Shown here piece after piece: positions 43,650 to 54,930 of a DNA stretch of 64,000 nucleotides. Source of the DNA: Endothia cerciana (Eukaryota; Ascomycota; Sordariomycetes; Diaporthales; Cryphonectriaceae); contig JALRMH010000004.1 of assembly GCA_026119935.1 (NCBI GenBank), forward strand, positions 1,178,001 through 1,242,000. The letters are read 5' to 3'. Made by a program: the position numbers and the translations under genes. The notes beneath the pieces are model-generated. The model had not been told where the DNA came from and did no database searches. It worked only from the letters and a program-made list of their open reading frames with translations. The number at the start of each line of letters is the position of its first letter. Position 1 is the stretch's first letter.

Positions 43650-45442
43650 CTAAGTGGGGGGTTCCACCACATTGACCGGTTGTGGACTCACAGCGCCCTC
43701 TATCTCTGTCTCCATCTCGCTCTCTCCTTCCACACCCTCCGGCTCGCCATCCTTGCCGCCGTGGCCAGACTCCCCACCCATGCCCACGATATCGATCCAC
43801 TTCCAGTGGTCGACAGTCCCGTTTCCACTGCGGTCGAAGATGGCCCTATCATCCAGTAGGCCGTCCTCTAGACCCTTCTCGCCAGCGTTAACACCAGCAG
43901 TCTCTGAGATTTCGAGCTTGTCCGGGACTTCCGCACCGTCCACCAGGTCTCCGGCCCACGTCCTCGCAACAGGTACGCCGCCTGTTCTGAGGAGCTGCAG
44001 CATGGCCCTCACGTTCAGGCGGAGCGCACGCTCTGGCTGCTCGGCACCGAAGACTTTCTTCGTCAGCCACGGAAATAGGATGCCGAAATCGCTCTGGTTT
44101 AGGTGCGCGCTGTTGACGACGTAGAAGAAGTTTGGCTCTGGCAGCCTCACTCCTGAGCCGGGACGCTCGAACGCTGACACCTTGACGACGGGGGCGCTGG
44201 GTTCCGGCGATATTATGCGGCACATGGCGTGGAGGTGCTCGGTCCACTTAACGAAGGTCTCCGACTCGATAGCCAATACCGCGGCGCCACCCGGTGCTGT
44301 CGGATCGTTGTCGGCGTATGCTGGGAGGGGCAGGCGGTAGAGAGCTGTCGTGGTAGGGGAGAGGAGGGGGAAGCACCACATATCGAGCATCATTATCGGG
44401 TTCTTGGACGTGATCTGTGCGCGAATGCGACTGCCCGGTGAAGGGGTAAACAGCGGTTCCTCGATGGCTTCGAGCTCGGGGGAGCCGGCGTAATATGTTG
44501 ATTTGAGGAATTGAAAGGCCGTTGCAGCTCCGAACGAATGTCCGCCGAAGATGACCGACCCAGGCCCTTGGATGTCGAGCTTCGAGGCGAACTGGGAAAG
44601 ACCTGCAGCCGGTGTACTCGCATTCAAGTTGCGCATCTCCAGGCCAGCATCGATGTCCAATATTGCCTCGTGTGTCAAGCCAAGCTCCCAAAGCCTCACT
44701 TTCAGTTGTCGATTCCGCGCGTCCCACGTCTGTCGGTTCTGGTCGTGAGCGATCTTGACGTAGGGCACAACACGCCTAGTATTTTTGACAAACATCCTAT
44801 CCTGCGCCGAAGGGTCACGAATGAATGAGACAGCCGCGCTCCCGTCGCGATGTTCGGGACATATAACGACAACGCCGTGTGAGGCCATAGAGCCTGCGAT
44901 GTGCGAGTAGGCATTGCGATTACCCCCAAGACCGTGGGAGAAGATCATCGTGGGCCATCGCTTGTTGGGTGTGTGGTCGGGTTCGAGCAGCAAGGCGTTC
45001 TTATGGACAGGGATCGTGGTGTAGTGTACATGTCGAGGAAGGAATCTATCACAGCGTACGGCGTCAGTCACAATGCCGACACGTCGGATCGGGGGGATAC
45101 CCACGAGAGGATCTCGGAGGCCACAGAACCGAAGCCCAAGAACTTAGTGTATGCCGAGACATGACTCCTCTGAGGAGCAGGAAGCCATGTTATCCTCCTG
45201 CCTTTCGAATCTGGCTGGGCTGGATAGAAGACGCGGAATTGGATCGTGTGAATGTCGGCTGCGTTCGCCGGTGCCTCACTCGGCGCATGGAGGTCTGAAA
45301 CCGGAAGTTCGACGTCGACGGTGCCAACTTTGTAAGGCCCCGTGTACTCTGGGAGTGTTGGTATAGGATTGACTTTGTTCAGATAATACGCCATCTTCTC
45401 CGTATAGGCAGTTTTCTCGGCCTTCGTTGGAGGGGTAGTCAT
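43650..45442 (-). CDS. Platelet-activating-factor acetylhydrolase-like phospholipase (PAF-AH/PLA2 group VII family)
   Basis: Two exons, 45105-45442 and 43650-45045, total 1734 nt and 577 residues; the 59-nt intron is GT-AG with donor GTGGGT. Family blocks are TLPEYTGPYKVGTVDVELPV, the oxyanion-region TMIFSHGLGGNRNAYSHIA, SHGVVVICPEHRDGSA, the nucleophile elbow IFGGHSFGAATAFQ with Ser at about 283, the Asp at about 334 (NPIMMLDMW) and the His at about 427 (YVVNSAHLNQSDFG). The C-terminal 90 residues are charged and Gly/Glu-rich. No signal peptide is seen, so it resembles intracellular type II or fungal members. Hydrolysis of short or oxidised sn-2 acyl groups of phospholipids is inferred from the family. 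Confidence 0.92.
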
Positions 45443-48400
45443 CGTGGAGACTCAACCGAGCCCCTCGCCACAAGATTGCACACCGCGCAACAGCCAGATG
45501 ACAGATGTAACGATTGGACTACGGGTCTGGGAAATTCGTCCTCTGAGATCAACAGCGTGGATGGCGCGTGTGGTCCGGGATTGGCAGAATCGTCAACGGT
45601 TTGATTGCTAGGCGAAGGATGGAACGAGGAAAGGCGGTGTCCAATTTGCGTCCACTTCAATCGGTATTAAAGAGGGGCTCTATTACTACAATTATCGACG
45701 GTATGTGTGGAGCATAACGTACGATGGAGGGATGGAGGGATGGAGTTGAAAGAGGGTAACAAGGGAAGGTAAAGATCGAAAGATTCGATAGAAAGGGTGG
45801 TTGTTAGAAGAAAGCATCCCGAGGTCCTGATTTCGGCCTCGGCCATAGGCCCTTCTGAGCTTGGCCCTGTAACGTGCAAGCTCGCCCGGCTAAAAATGGG
45901 ACACTGATGGCTAGAGGCCAATGAACATAGAGTCGCGTGCCTTCTTTCAATATTCTGCAACGTCACAAGCGGTGAGTCCCGGATCGACGGGCAACGCCAC
46001 GACACCGAATGCTACGTCATCCAGCGTACATGTTTTTTTCTTCTTTTCTCTTTTCAGAGGGGAGTGGGGGTCCGTAGCCGTATCTATTATGGCACATGGG
46101 CAGACATAGACTATCTAGGCTCAGTGCCAAATGGATGTGAGGCCGAGAAGGTCCCCAATCTTGAAGTCCTACAATTTAATGATCTTCTCATGCCCCCCGC
46201 CCTAAAGAAACAAAGACTTACTTGTAAGCCATATCAATCCCGCGTGGGCTTGGATGCCACGGGGCACAATCGCCTCCCTAATCCTAACCCCCAATGAACT
46301 ACCTGGCAAACATAGGGGGTCATCAGGTGCTTGGAGGAGAACAGGCGTCTGGACACCAGCCATAATGAACCACGCGAAAGAATTGGGGGGGGGGGGGTAT
46401 AGCAATGCATCTATTGCGGTAGACTGAAGGTGACGGTGAGCATGGTAGCAAAAGACCTCCTCTTAGAGATAGTCAGCAGATGAAGAACAGCAAGGGCAGA
46501 GTTGAAAGGAGATAATGCTCACGAACAGCCGCCATCGTGTGGGTGCCACCAACAGTGTACCTGGGAAGAACGGGTCGATCTGCCTCTTCAATCAGTCTGG
46601 TGCAAGGTGCTAGTCACCGGCTTACAGAATATGACATTGCTGTCAGATTGGTGTCCATATTAACAGCTCGCACGTTCAAGGCAAGGTTATTGGCCACTGC
46701 AGTAGCGATACCAGTAAAGGTCAAGTAGAAGAAGGTAGCAAGCATGGCAGCTTTCTTCTATCCTGACCATTTCTACCTCGGTGAATATATCAAAGTCGTC
46801 AGAGCTGTGCTTCAAGCTTCGAATGCGTGTACTGGCCAGTGGACCCCGCGGGTTATTGTTGCCCGGCTGTGAGAGGAGCTCACCGCAACTCTTGCTGTTC
46901 AGAGCGACGTGTACACCCTCTTGGTGAAAATATTCAGCATGAACGGTATAAAAGCCGTTTTCGAGCTCGTCGTCAGACGCAGCCGCCATCTGGAGAGGTG
47001 GAATGCAACAACAGCCATGATCGTGGGTGGGTTTGTCCGCTGATATGCCTCAAAGCTGACTTTGGGCCAGTGTAGAGTAAAAGAGCTGACAATCGAGGAC
47101 GGCTTCTTAAGATTTCATAGAGGTCTTGACAGCATATAGCCGTCGTTTTGAGGCGTGGTGGTACCAGGTGACAGAAGTCGGAGCCGAGATACCGGAGCCG
47201 AATCCAATTTCAACGTACTGATGGCCAATCAGCTCGGGCGGGGAAGACAAAAAGGGAAGGATGATCGACAACTCCGGCAGATCTTCCCATAGGACTACTC
47301 CATATATTACTTCCGTAGCATCGTGTCAATTCGACGGCTTCCACGGAAGACTTGATGCAACTCGAGGTCAGAACGATGATCAAGTCAATATACTCCGATA
47401 TTGCGATGCTACCGAGGTCCAGTCATGATCGCGGTGGAAATGATTCAGCCCTTAGGCAGCTTGTATATTATGTGTCACAACCAATTGTTTATGTGACAAT
47501 TCTGGGGCCCAAGACATTCGAGAAGAGAGCTTCCTCAAATAGCCAACGCATCCATAACCATCCTGGAATTCCCCACTGCTCTTCCTCGACAACACCCGTG
47601 CTCGGACCGAGCATCAGGGTGTGGTCTCGAGACCTTCTCTGAGCGCCGCCTTTTCGAGTTGGACCAGGAAGACCCTAAGCCACACCCCTTTCACTACGTG
47701 GGAGGTAAATAGCGTGTACCTGACTAGGCGGGGTTGTATCTGATATTGTCATGTCTCCTACCACCACCTGTCGTAGGTATCTGCATACTTGAGTAGGCAC
47801 TTGCATATGCACCAAGTCAGATCCGGGTGGACAGAGCTGGAGACGCGAGTTCCCACCCACCCCACCAGACCGACGATCGTGAGACATCATCGACGTGAGC
47901 ATCGCAGATATCACTTGAAACTGCGCGTGTGTGGCTCACTTGTTGTCGTTGCTAGCTTGAGTGCTCGAGTGACGTTTCCTATCCACTCCTCTCCTTTCTG
48001 GGACGCATCACTAGTAGGTAGAAGGTGAAGAGGTCTTGCTTTCTTCTTTCTTTTATCGCAGCTCTCACAAGTTGTAGTCAAATCACACCCCACCCCCCGG
48101 ACCGGGAATTATCTGTGGTCTATATAGACTGCTATGTAGGTTGCCTCGCACACTACCTTTTTTCCATCTTCCTTTCTCATGATGCAGGTGGAGGGGCGGG
48201 GTGGAGCCTCGCTAACACATGTCAATGTCGACCTCAAGCCTATCAATCAGTCATTCCGCGGTCGAGCTGAAAGAGATTCTCGCCGAGGCTCAGGATACTT
48301 CTCGAGGTTACCTTTTCTGTATTCTGCCTTCCCTTTTCTACTTTTCTTCCTGCCGTCTTAAAAACCCTCCGTGGTCTCCTAGGTGGTATGATGAGATGCC

Positions 48401-49095
48401 CATAGCCTGAAATGGCATGTTGAAACACCGGGGGGGGGGGGGCGAGGTCTAGACCAAACCAAAAAAAAAAAAATGCAGACGACCCACCGCGCAGCCGGCA
48501 GTGCGGGGGCTAATCAAGCAGGAACTGAAATTCAGAAACACCATGGCGCGTCCCCGTCATCTACCCATTGCGCCGTGGGCTGTCGGGCCACTCGGAGAAA
48601 TTCCTGGGGCCATGCGGGTCTCCTGAGCCCATCTCGGCCGGCGGCGGCGCTATCGTGGATTGGGAGACGAACCCCGGCGCCAGGGGGGGACTCGCCTCAC
48701 CTCACACCCAGGGAGGAGGCCCATAGGGCCCTCGGCCAAGGGCTGTTCGAGAAAGAAAGGGGATCGAGGGTGCGAAAGAAATAAATGAAATGAAAGGGGA
48801 GGGGGGTGGAAGAGATGACAACATGAGAGTGGCCGCAAGACGCCGGGACATGGCCCAGGAGAACTCTTAAAATTCCAATCATTCCCTCTTTCAGGTTCAC
48901 GAGGGCCTTCTCTCTTTCTCACTTTGCAGTCTTTCCGGTCTTGTTCGTGTTCAACAGTTCGCAGTCAGCTTCACAAGCCCTGGAGGCTCACACTCGTTCG
49001 TCCTTTTATGTGCATATTCACTCCTTTCTAGCAAGAAACTACCAACAGCCCCACGTTCTTTCCGCCCCAGGACAGTAAGAAGGAGACGAAGAAAA
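45443..49095. other. Long spacer with one doubtful small spliced gene
   Basis: About 3.6 kb. It holds the lipase promoter, a doubtful secreted mini-gene at 46411-46745, poly-G tracts at 46385-46397 and 48430-48442, a poly-A tract at 48461-48473 and the GH12 promoter. No further frame could be supported. Confidence 0.45.
46411..46745 (-). CDS. Candidate small secreted peptide gene with three exons (doubtful)
   Basis: The ATG at 46745 opens a signal-peptide-like sequence (MLATFFYLTFTGIATAVANN). Possible exons are 46626-46745, 46523-46560 and 46411-46423, with donors GTAAGC and GTGAGC and acceptors CCCAG and TTCAG; joined they give 56 residues with a Cys pair (HCWWHPHDGGC). The frame closes correctly at 171 nt. 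About 150 bp upstream on the same strand another 36-codon frame from 46989 (DDELENGFYTVHAEYFHQEG) also ends in a good donor (GTGAGC) and can be spliced to this one in frame, so the real gene may be longer. No family recognised. Confidence 0.25.
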
Positions 49096-50187
49096 ATGAA
49101 CTCCCTCCTCACAACCGCCCTCCTCGCCGGCGCCGTCAGGGCCGCGCACGACAAGCCCACCCGCATCGAGGCCCGCGCGACTTCCATCTGCGGACAGTGG
49201 GACTCCGTGGCCACCGGTGTCTACACGGTCTACCAGGACCTGTGGAACGAGGACGCCGGCACCGGCTCGCAGTGCACGACCGTCGACAGCCTGGACGACG
49301 GCGGCGCGCTGTCGTGGTCGACCTCGTGGTCCTGGAGCGGCGAGAGCAGCCAGGTCAAGTCCTTCGCCAACACCGTGACCAACTTCACCATCACCACCCT
49401 GTCGGCCATCTCGTCCATCCCGTCGGTGTGGTCCTGGTCCTACTCGGGCACCGACATCGTGGCCGACGTCAGCTACGACATGTTCACCTCGTCCTCCGCG
49501 GACGGCAGCGACGAGTACGAGATCATGGTCTGGCTCGACGCCATCGGCGGCGCGGGCCCCATCTCCTCCACGGGGAGCACGGTCGCGACGCCCGAGATCG
49601 GCGGCACGACGTGGGACCTGTACACAGGCCCCAACGGCGACACCACCGTGTACAGCTTCGTCGCCACCTCCGCCGTCGAGGACTTCGACGGCGACCTGAT
49701 GGACTTCCTGAGCTACCTCGTCGACAACGAGGGCATGTCGAGCAGCCAGTACCTGCTGAGCATCGGCGCCGGCACGGAGCCCTTCACCGGCACCAGCGCC
49801 GTCCTCTCCGTCTCCTCGTACTCGTGCGGCGTGTCCACCGGCGGGTCCGCCGCCGCCGCCGCCACCACCGCCGCCGCCGCGAGCACGTCTGCTGTTGCCA
49901 CGGGCGTCGAGGCCAGCGCGACGGCCGTGGCCAGCAGCTCCGCCGAGTCCGGCATCGCGGTCTCGTCTGCTGCGTCCAGCAGTGCCGTGGCGCCTGCCTC
50001 GTCTGCGACCCAGTCAGTTGCCGCCCCTTCGGCCGCCGCCTCCTCGTCTAGCTCTGTTGTCCAGCCTCTCTCCTCGGCTGCCCAGGCCTTGACCACGGCC
50101 GCTCCGGCCACGGCCGCTCCTACCTCAGCCGAGGCTGCTACGACGCTGGCTACCAGCACGAAGAAGAGCTGCCACAGGGGCAACTAA
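49096..50187 (+). CDS. Secreted GH12 endoglucanase/xyloglucanase with long Ser/Ala-rich C-terminal tail
   Basis: Single exon, 363 residues, very GC-rich. Signal peptide MNSLLTTALLAGAVRA, then the GH12 start ICGQWDSVATGVYTVYQDLW and NEDAGTGSQCTTV. The beta-jelly-roll blocks follow, with the nucleophile Glu at 142 in DEYEIMVWLDAIGGAGPI and the acid/base Glu at 228 in GAGTEPFTG. The catalytic domain ends near residue 245. From about 250 to 355 the chain is almost only Ala, Ser, Thr and Val, then ends TKKSCHRGN. GH12 enzymes are usually about 240 residues, so the tail is an addition; there is no cellulose-binding module and no hydrophobic GPI signal at the end. It cleaves beta-1,4-glucan or xyloglucan outside the cell. 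Confidence 0.92.
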   Translation: MNSLLTTALLAGAVRAAHDKPTRIEARATSICGQWDSVATGVYTVYQDLWNEDAGTGSQCTTVDSLDDGGALSWSTSWSWSGESSQVKSFANTVTNFTITTLSAISSIPSVWSWSYSGTDIVADVSYDMFTSSSADGSDEYEIMVWLDAIGGAGPISSTGSTVATPEIGGTTWDLYTGPNGDTTVYSFVATSAVEDFDGDLMDFLSYLVDNEGMSSSQYLLSIGAGTEPFTGTSAVLSVSSYSCGVSTGGSAAAAATTAAAASTSAVATGVEASATAVASSSAESGIAVSSAASSSAVAPASSATQSVAAPSAAASSSSSVVQPLSSAAQALTTAAPATAAPTSAEAATTLATSTKKSCHRGN

Positions 50188-53100
50188 GGGGAGGTGGCGA
50201 GGGTGCTAGGTGCGTGGGAAACTGTTGGGTTCGGGTGTGTACTGTGTCGTTCATTGTATATATATGATGTCTCGAAGGGGGGGGGGGGCATTATGTCTGT
50301 GCCTGCTTGCTAGCCCGGTCTGTAAATCTAGAAGAAGATACTCTTGACCTGTACTCATGATCATCTCTGTGCAGAATCAGGTTCTTTCCGGTGCATTGCG
50401 ATTCCTCTCGCATCGAATGCTGGGACTTGACATTTGCCCCGTAGGAGCCATGTCTTTATGGAAGATCTGGCCATGTACTGAAAGGCCGGTGGGCTCAGAA
50501 CCTCTCCACCCGCGCCAATGCCAGGTGGATGTCGGCACCACAGCGCGGCTCGCAAATACAGCCCCTACCCCAGAACCGGCTTCACGACTATCGCACTGCT
50601 ATCGCGGCCGATGGCACGGGCACTTGCCAGAATCAAGACCAGCAAGGGACCGTAGGAAAGGTGTATGAGCCTAGCACTGAGAGACTCCGGTTTCGTGGGG
50701 GGGGGGGGGGCTCACGGCCCCATGGAAGAAGTCAGAACAGATGCGCCCAATACCCACGGGAAAGAGTCGCCCTCGGCGCCACGTCCTCGGGGTCAGGCCG
50801 TGCCCCCCTCAATGCCCACCAGCAGCATCAGGAAAAGCAAAGGCAATATCTCAGCATCGATAGGCCCAACAATCCTCGGGATCGAGATTGCACATCAGGA
50901 GCTCTGTCGAGCCAGCCAGTCAGCCAGCCGTCTCGGAACCCCATCTCCGAGAGCTGCAGGTCGACGGTCCCCCGGCAAGCTTTCGAGATCTGATCACATC
51001 GCCGTCCGGACAATCTCATCAGGACCAGGAAACCAGTCTGGGGAAACCCGGCAAACCCCAAGATCGCGACCCGAACATCCCGCATCGAAGCTGGGCCCTT
51101 GGGTGTGCGCCAGTCGGTGACCGAAATCTCACGACGCTCGACAGGAGTCCGACAGGTATCTGTGTAGCAATATCTGATTGCCGCGTGGCACGGATCCGTC
51201 CAGCCTTGCCGAAATACTCCGTGCCGCCTTGTGTCTCGATATACTCCGACGCGTGGGCATAGCTGGACTGATGCGGCCACCCTCCCCCGCCCAACACTTG
51301 GGTTGACGGGATTCCGTTGATAACGAAAGTGACGGTCGCTAGTGGTAGGGCATGCTGCATGCTGCAGCTCAGAAGTGCCTGCATGCATCATGCAGTGTAC
51401 CCCAAAAGCCACCTACGGTCCCAGTAGTTGGACTCAGGGCCGGGTCGCATGGCCCATCCCCGTTTGACAGGTCAGCTAGGGTGTCTTGGAGAGAGAGTGC
51501 GGCTGTACTTGGCTGGGGTCCTGTGGTTGCGACTGGTTCTAAGAATCTGGCTGTTTGGTATTCTTATGCGCTGCATTCCGGGATCGAAGAGCGGTCTGGA
51601 AGAAGAACGCAGAGAAGAGCACCATTCGAGGTGGCGGGCGCGCTACCAACGGTTATCCTCCTTTGTCGACATCTGGGGCAGATCGGCGGTAATACCCTGG
51701 GGCCCCCCACGTTGGGACTGGAGGGGGAGGAAAACGTTGGGGACAGTCGTACCACGGTATCAGCCGCGTGTATTATTGAACCCTATGCGGGCTGACAGGG
51801 CGGTATTGTATCAGCCTTTCTTGGGCCCTTACGCGACACCCGTGGTCGACAGCCGATCGGGGGGATTGCGCACGATTGGGTGGGAAGGGATCGGACTCCC
51901 CGTCATTTAATAAAACTTGTGGCATATGGCCAGACGTGTGGCTTGCTGTTATGCCCCAAAGCGATATGGAAGACTGTTGGTAGTTGTGGCGGCCTCGACA
52001 CATAGCCAGCACGCTGGCTTTGACTTTGATGGATGAGGAGAGAGGCCTGGTCAGAGATCAGCTTCGGGGCGCCCAGATGCTACCGTGCACCGTCCTCAGG
52101 CGAAGCTTTTCCCAAGCCGGGCCAGATCGCTTTGACCCGGGGAACATCAGATCTCATGTACCATGTACCCTCCGGGCTGAGGATCCTATCAGAACCAATG
52201 CTCGGGGAGAATACGAGTAGCATGAAGAGGACCAGGAGCCTTCTGTTTGAGGCAAGTGGAGCCCCGGGGGGCCCAGGGAAGCACTGTAGCGCACATCACA
52301 CGCGGGTGAATCTTGATGAGGATTCGCGTTTCACCGGGTGAGATCCTTGACGGGGAGCTCGAGGCTGCGGGAGCAAGACGATGCCGGGTCTGTGTGTACG
52401 GTACGGCACCACGGCATCATGGTGTGATAGGAAGACTGGCGAGATTGTCTGAAGGGTGCTCAGCAGTGCGGGGTGTGTGTGTGCGGTTGGCTGATCTCGA
52501 TGGGAGCTCAAGGATGGACTGAACCTTGACCAGTCCGTGATTTTTGATTTTCGATTTTCGTATTAGGAAGAAACCACAACAGAAAAAAAAAAGAAAAAAA
52601 AAAGGAACCCTCCTCCCTGTCGAGGTTGGGGGGGGGGGGCTGGGCGCATCCCGTCAGCCGTGGTCCCTGTCCAGCCCGGGAAAAGTCGGGACGCCCCTAA
52701 AGCCCCCCACCCCCCGTTTTACAATCTCTGCAAGGAGCTCGTGTGAGCTGCCCCGGACGGGATCATGTACCATTGTACTACTATGTATGTAGTGCATAGT
52801 ACGTCCGTACTAACCACAGCACAGCAGGGTTGGAGAGGTTCTGGAAGGTTGTCCCAGGAGCTCGGATGCGGATGCCGGCAGAAGCGGGAGACGCGCCTCA
52901 TGGGCCTGTCGACGTGGTTTCAAGATAGGGGCGATAATAATGGCGACACGGGCGGCTTCCGCGCGGGGCTTGCTGATATTCCTACTATGTAGATGGACGG
53001 GGCTGAGGACCGATATGAATCTGTCCATCGCCCCCTGGAGAATCAGGTTGTCTGTCTGCTGTTCTTGCTCGGCCTCCGGAGCCTCCTCGCCCCTGGGGCT

Positions 53101-54930
53101 CGCTACGAGGGCCCCAGTCTTGCGTGCATGAGTGGGACGCACGGGGGCACTTCGGGCCAGGCCCGCCGCGTGAGATTTGGCGCTGGAACGGTGTGGAGGA
53201 GCGACGGGCATATTCGGAATGGTTTTGAAAGAAGGTTCTGAGGTTCACAGTGACCCCAGAACTCAGATTGTTGTCAGAACGGGCGGGTTCCTGTTGGCTG
53301 ATGTCCCCCCCGGGCGTGAAGATCTATCTATCTGCCTGGTCCTTTGGTGGTTTTTTTTCTTCTGTTCTTTTTCGCCATGAGCACTGGGAGCTGCCTCTTC
53401 CCGCTGGTGGTACCGGGCGACTTGCCAAGCTTTGTCGGTCCGGGGGAATGACGGGAGCTTGGTCGCCAACGGCCCTGATCGACCCGTGCAGGAGGGTATT
53501 CTGGCAGGTCTTGGCCAGCGAGGAGAAGGGATGATGAGGTCAAAAGCGGAGGACTGGTCGGGCAGGGACAGGCACGACTCGGGACGCTGGACGAACCTCT
53601 CTCTCTGCCTCCCTCACCTAAAATTTGTGTATAGTCAAGACCGGACATGGACTGGCCGGGCTGCTTCCTTTTTATTTTTTTATTTTATTTTAATTTTCCT
53701 TCTTCCTTCCCAACGGGTCTGGTAACTTTCCAGCCGAAATCATGTTGACTCGGGACCATCAAATATCAGCACCGAACGTCAGCCCTGATGAGCATCTACC
53801 GGCAGTCTGCCACACCGTACGGGAAGAGAAGCAGCCCTCGGGGTTTCTCCTTTCTTCTCTTCTCTTCTCGTCCTGAGATGTTGGTATGAATTTGAGATTC
53901 CTCTTTCATCCCTCCCCGTGAAGAAGTCCTCCACGCCTGGTGAATGTTCTCCCCGGGCCACTTGGTTTCATTCATCCCCTTCTTGGGCAGCAACCACCAC
54001 CCATCCTACTCAGTACCCTGCCCGTGTTTCGTGCAGACTGCCTCCCACTGTCACCCGCCACACCACACCTCGATCGACAAGGGGGCCTCCTCACCCCGTC
54101 AATTTCCACGCCTGCACGGTCTGCCCGACCAGGGCCAGACCAGAGACTGCAGCATACAGGATTTCCTAGTTGACTTGACCTGGTCCCCTCAGGTACCCTC
54201 TCGACGGGGGAAGAGACGCCTTCCAATCTCCTAGAGGAGGGGGGGTTCTGTTCCGTCGGGCTGTTGTCCTCCTACAGCCCGCAGTGTGTTGTCTCGTTCA
54301 TCCCCAGTACTGCCCTGCCCGGTCTGCCTGGGCGTAGGATCAGGGTCTGGCTCGAGACATCCCGCAGAAAAGCTTGAAACTGTTCACACGGGGAGGATCG
54401 TCACGAAACCCTGTCGGGACCGTCGTGTGAAGCCGGTCCGGGCCCAACTCACAGACGGCGACGAGACAGACTGGCCAGCCTGCGAGGAAAAGAGCCAGCC
54501 AGAGCACGACGGATGGCGTCCTCTACAGCTTTAAAAGGGGCACGAATATCCTTCTCGGTCGGGACCTCTGTCCGCTCTGCTCCAGCAACCCGCCGTGTGG
54601 TGTCATCCTCAGCTTTATGATAATTATTCTTATTATTCCACATCCTCCTCCCTTGTTTCCCCTCCTGCACCCGCTGGCCGCCCGGGGTCCTCTCGAACCA
54701 GAAATACATTCGATAATCTCCCGATTCACCCAGACCACCCGTCGCCCTCCAATCGCCCCTGCCCACATCCTCTGGGGGTCCTCCTTCGACCTCACGCTCA
54801 CGCCCACTTACAAATCGAACCCCGAACCTCATCCCCCTCGACTATTTCATTCCTCGCTCTCCCTCATCTTCTCACCTCCTCACCACCTCCTCCTCCTCCT
54901 CCTCCTCCTCCTTCTCCTTCTCCTATACCA
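50188..54930. other. 4.7-kb spacer between GH12 and malic enzyme genes
   Basis: No gene with a recognisable domain. Frames at 50529-51120, 51352-51910 and 53432-53725 overlap on several strands and frames and have no shared coding signal. Poly-G tracts lie at 50277-50288, 50697-50710 and 52628-52639, and an A-rich block at about 52580-52605. The right end is the malic enzyme leader. Confidence 0.5.
54836..54928 (+). promoter_or_regulatory. CT-rich leader tract of malic enzyme
   Basis: A pyrimidine-rich run, including about ten CTC/TCC triplets at 54884-54925, ends a few bases before the ATG at 54931. Such tracts mark the start regions of strongly expressed fungal genes. A frame opened by an ATG at 54617 overlaps it and the main start in another frame. 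Confidence 0.5.

Noticed and set aside
49197..50051. 284-codon Arg/His-rich frame on the plus strand
   Set aside because: Out-of-frame shadow of the GC-rich GH12 gene; extreme Arg/His composition.
51352..51910. Overlapping 147- and 160-codon frames
   Set aside because: Both frames open over the same bases with no motif; typical of GC-rich spacer, not of a gene.
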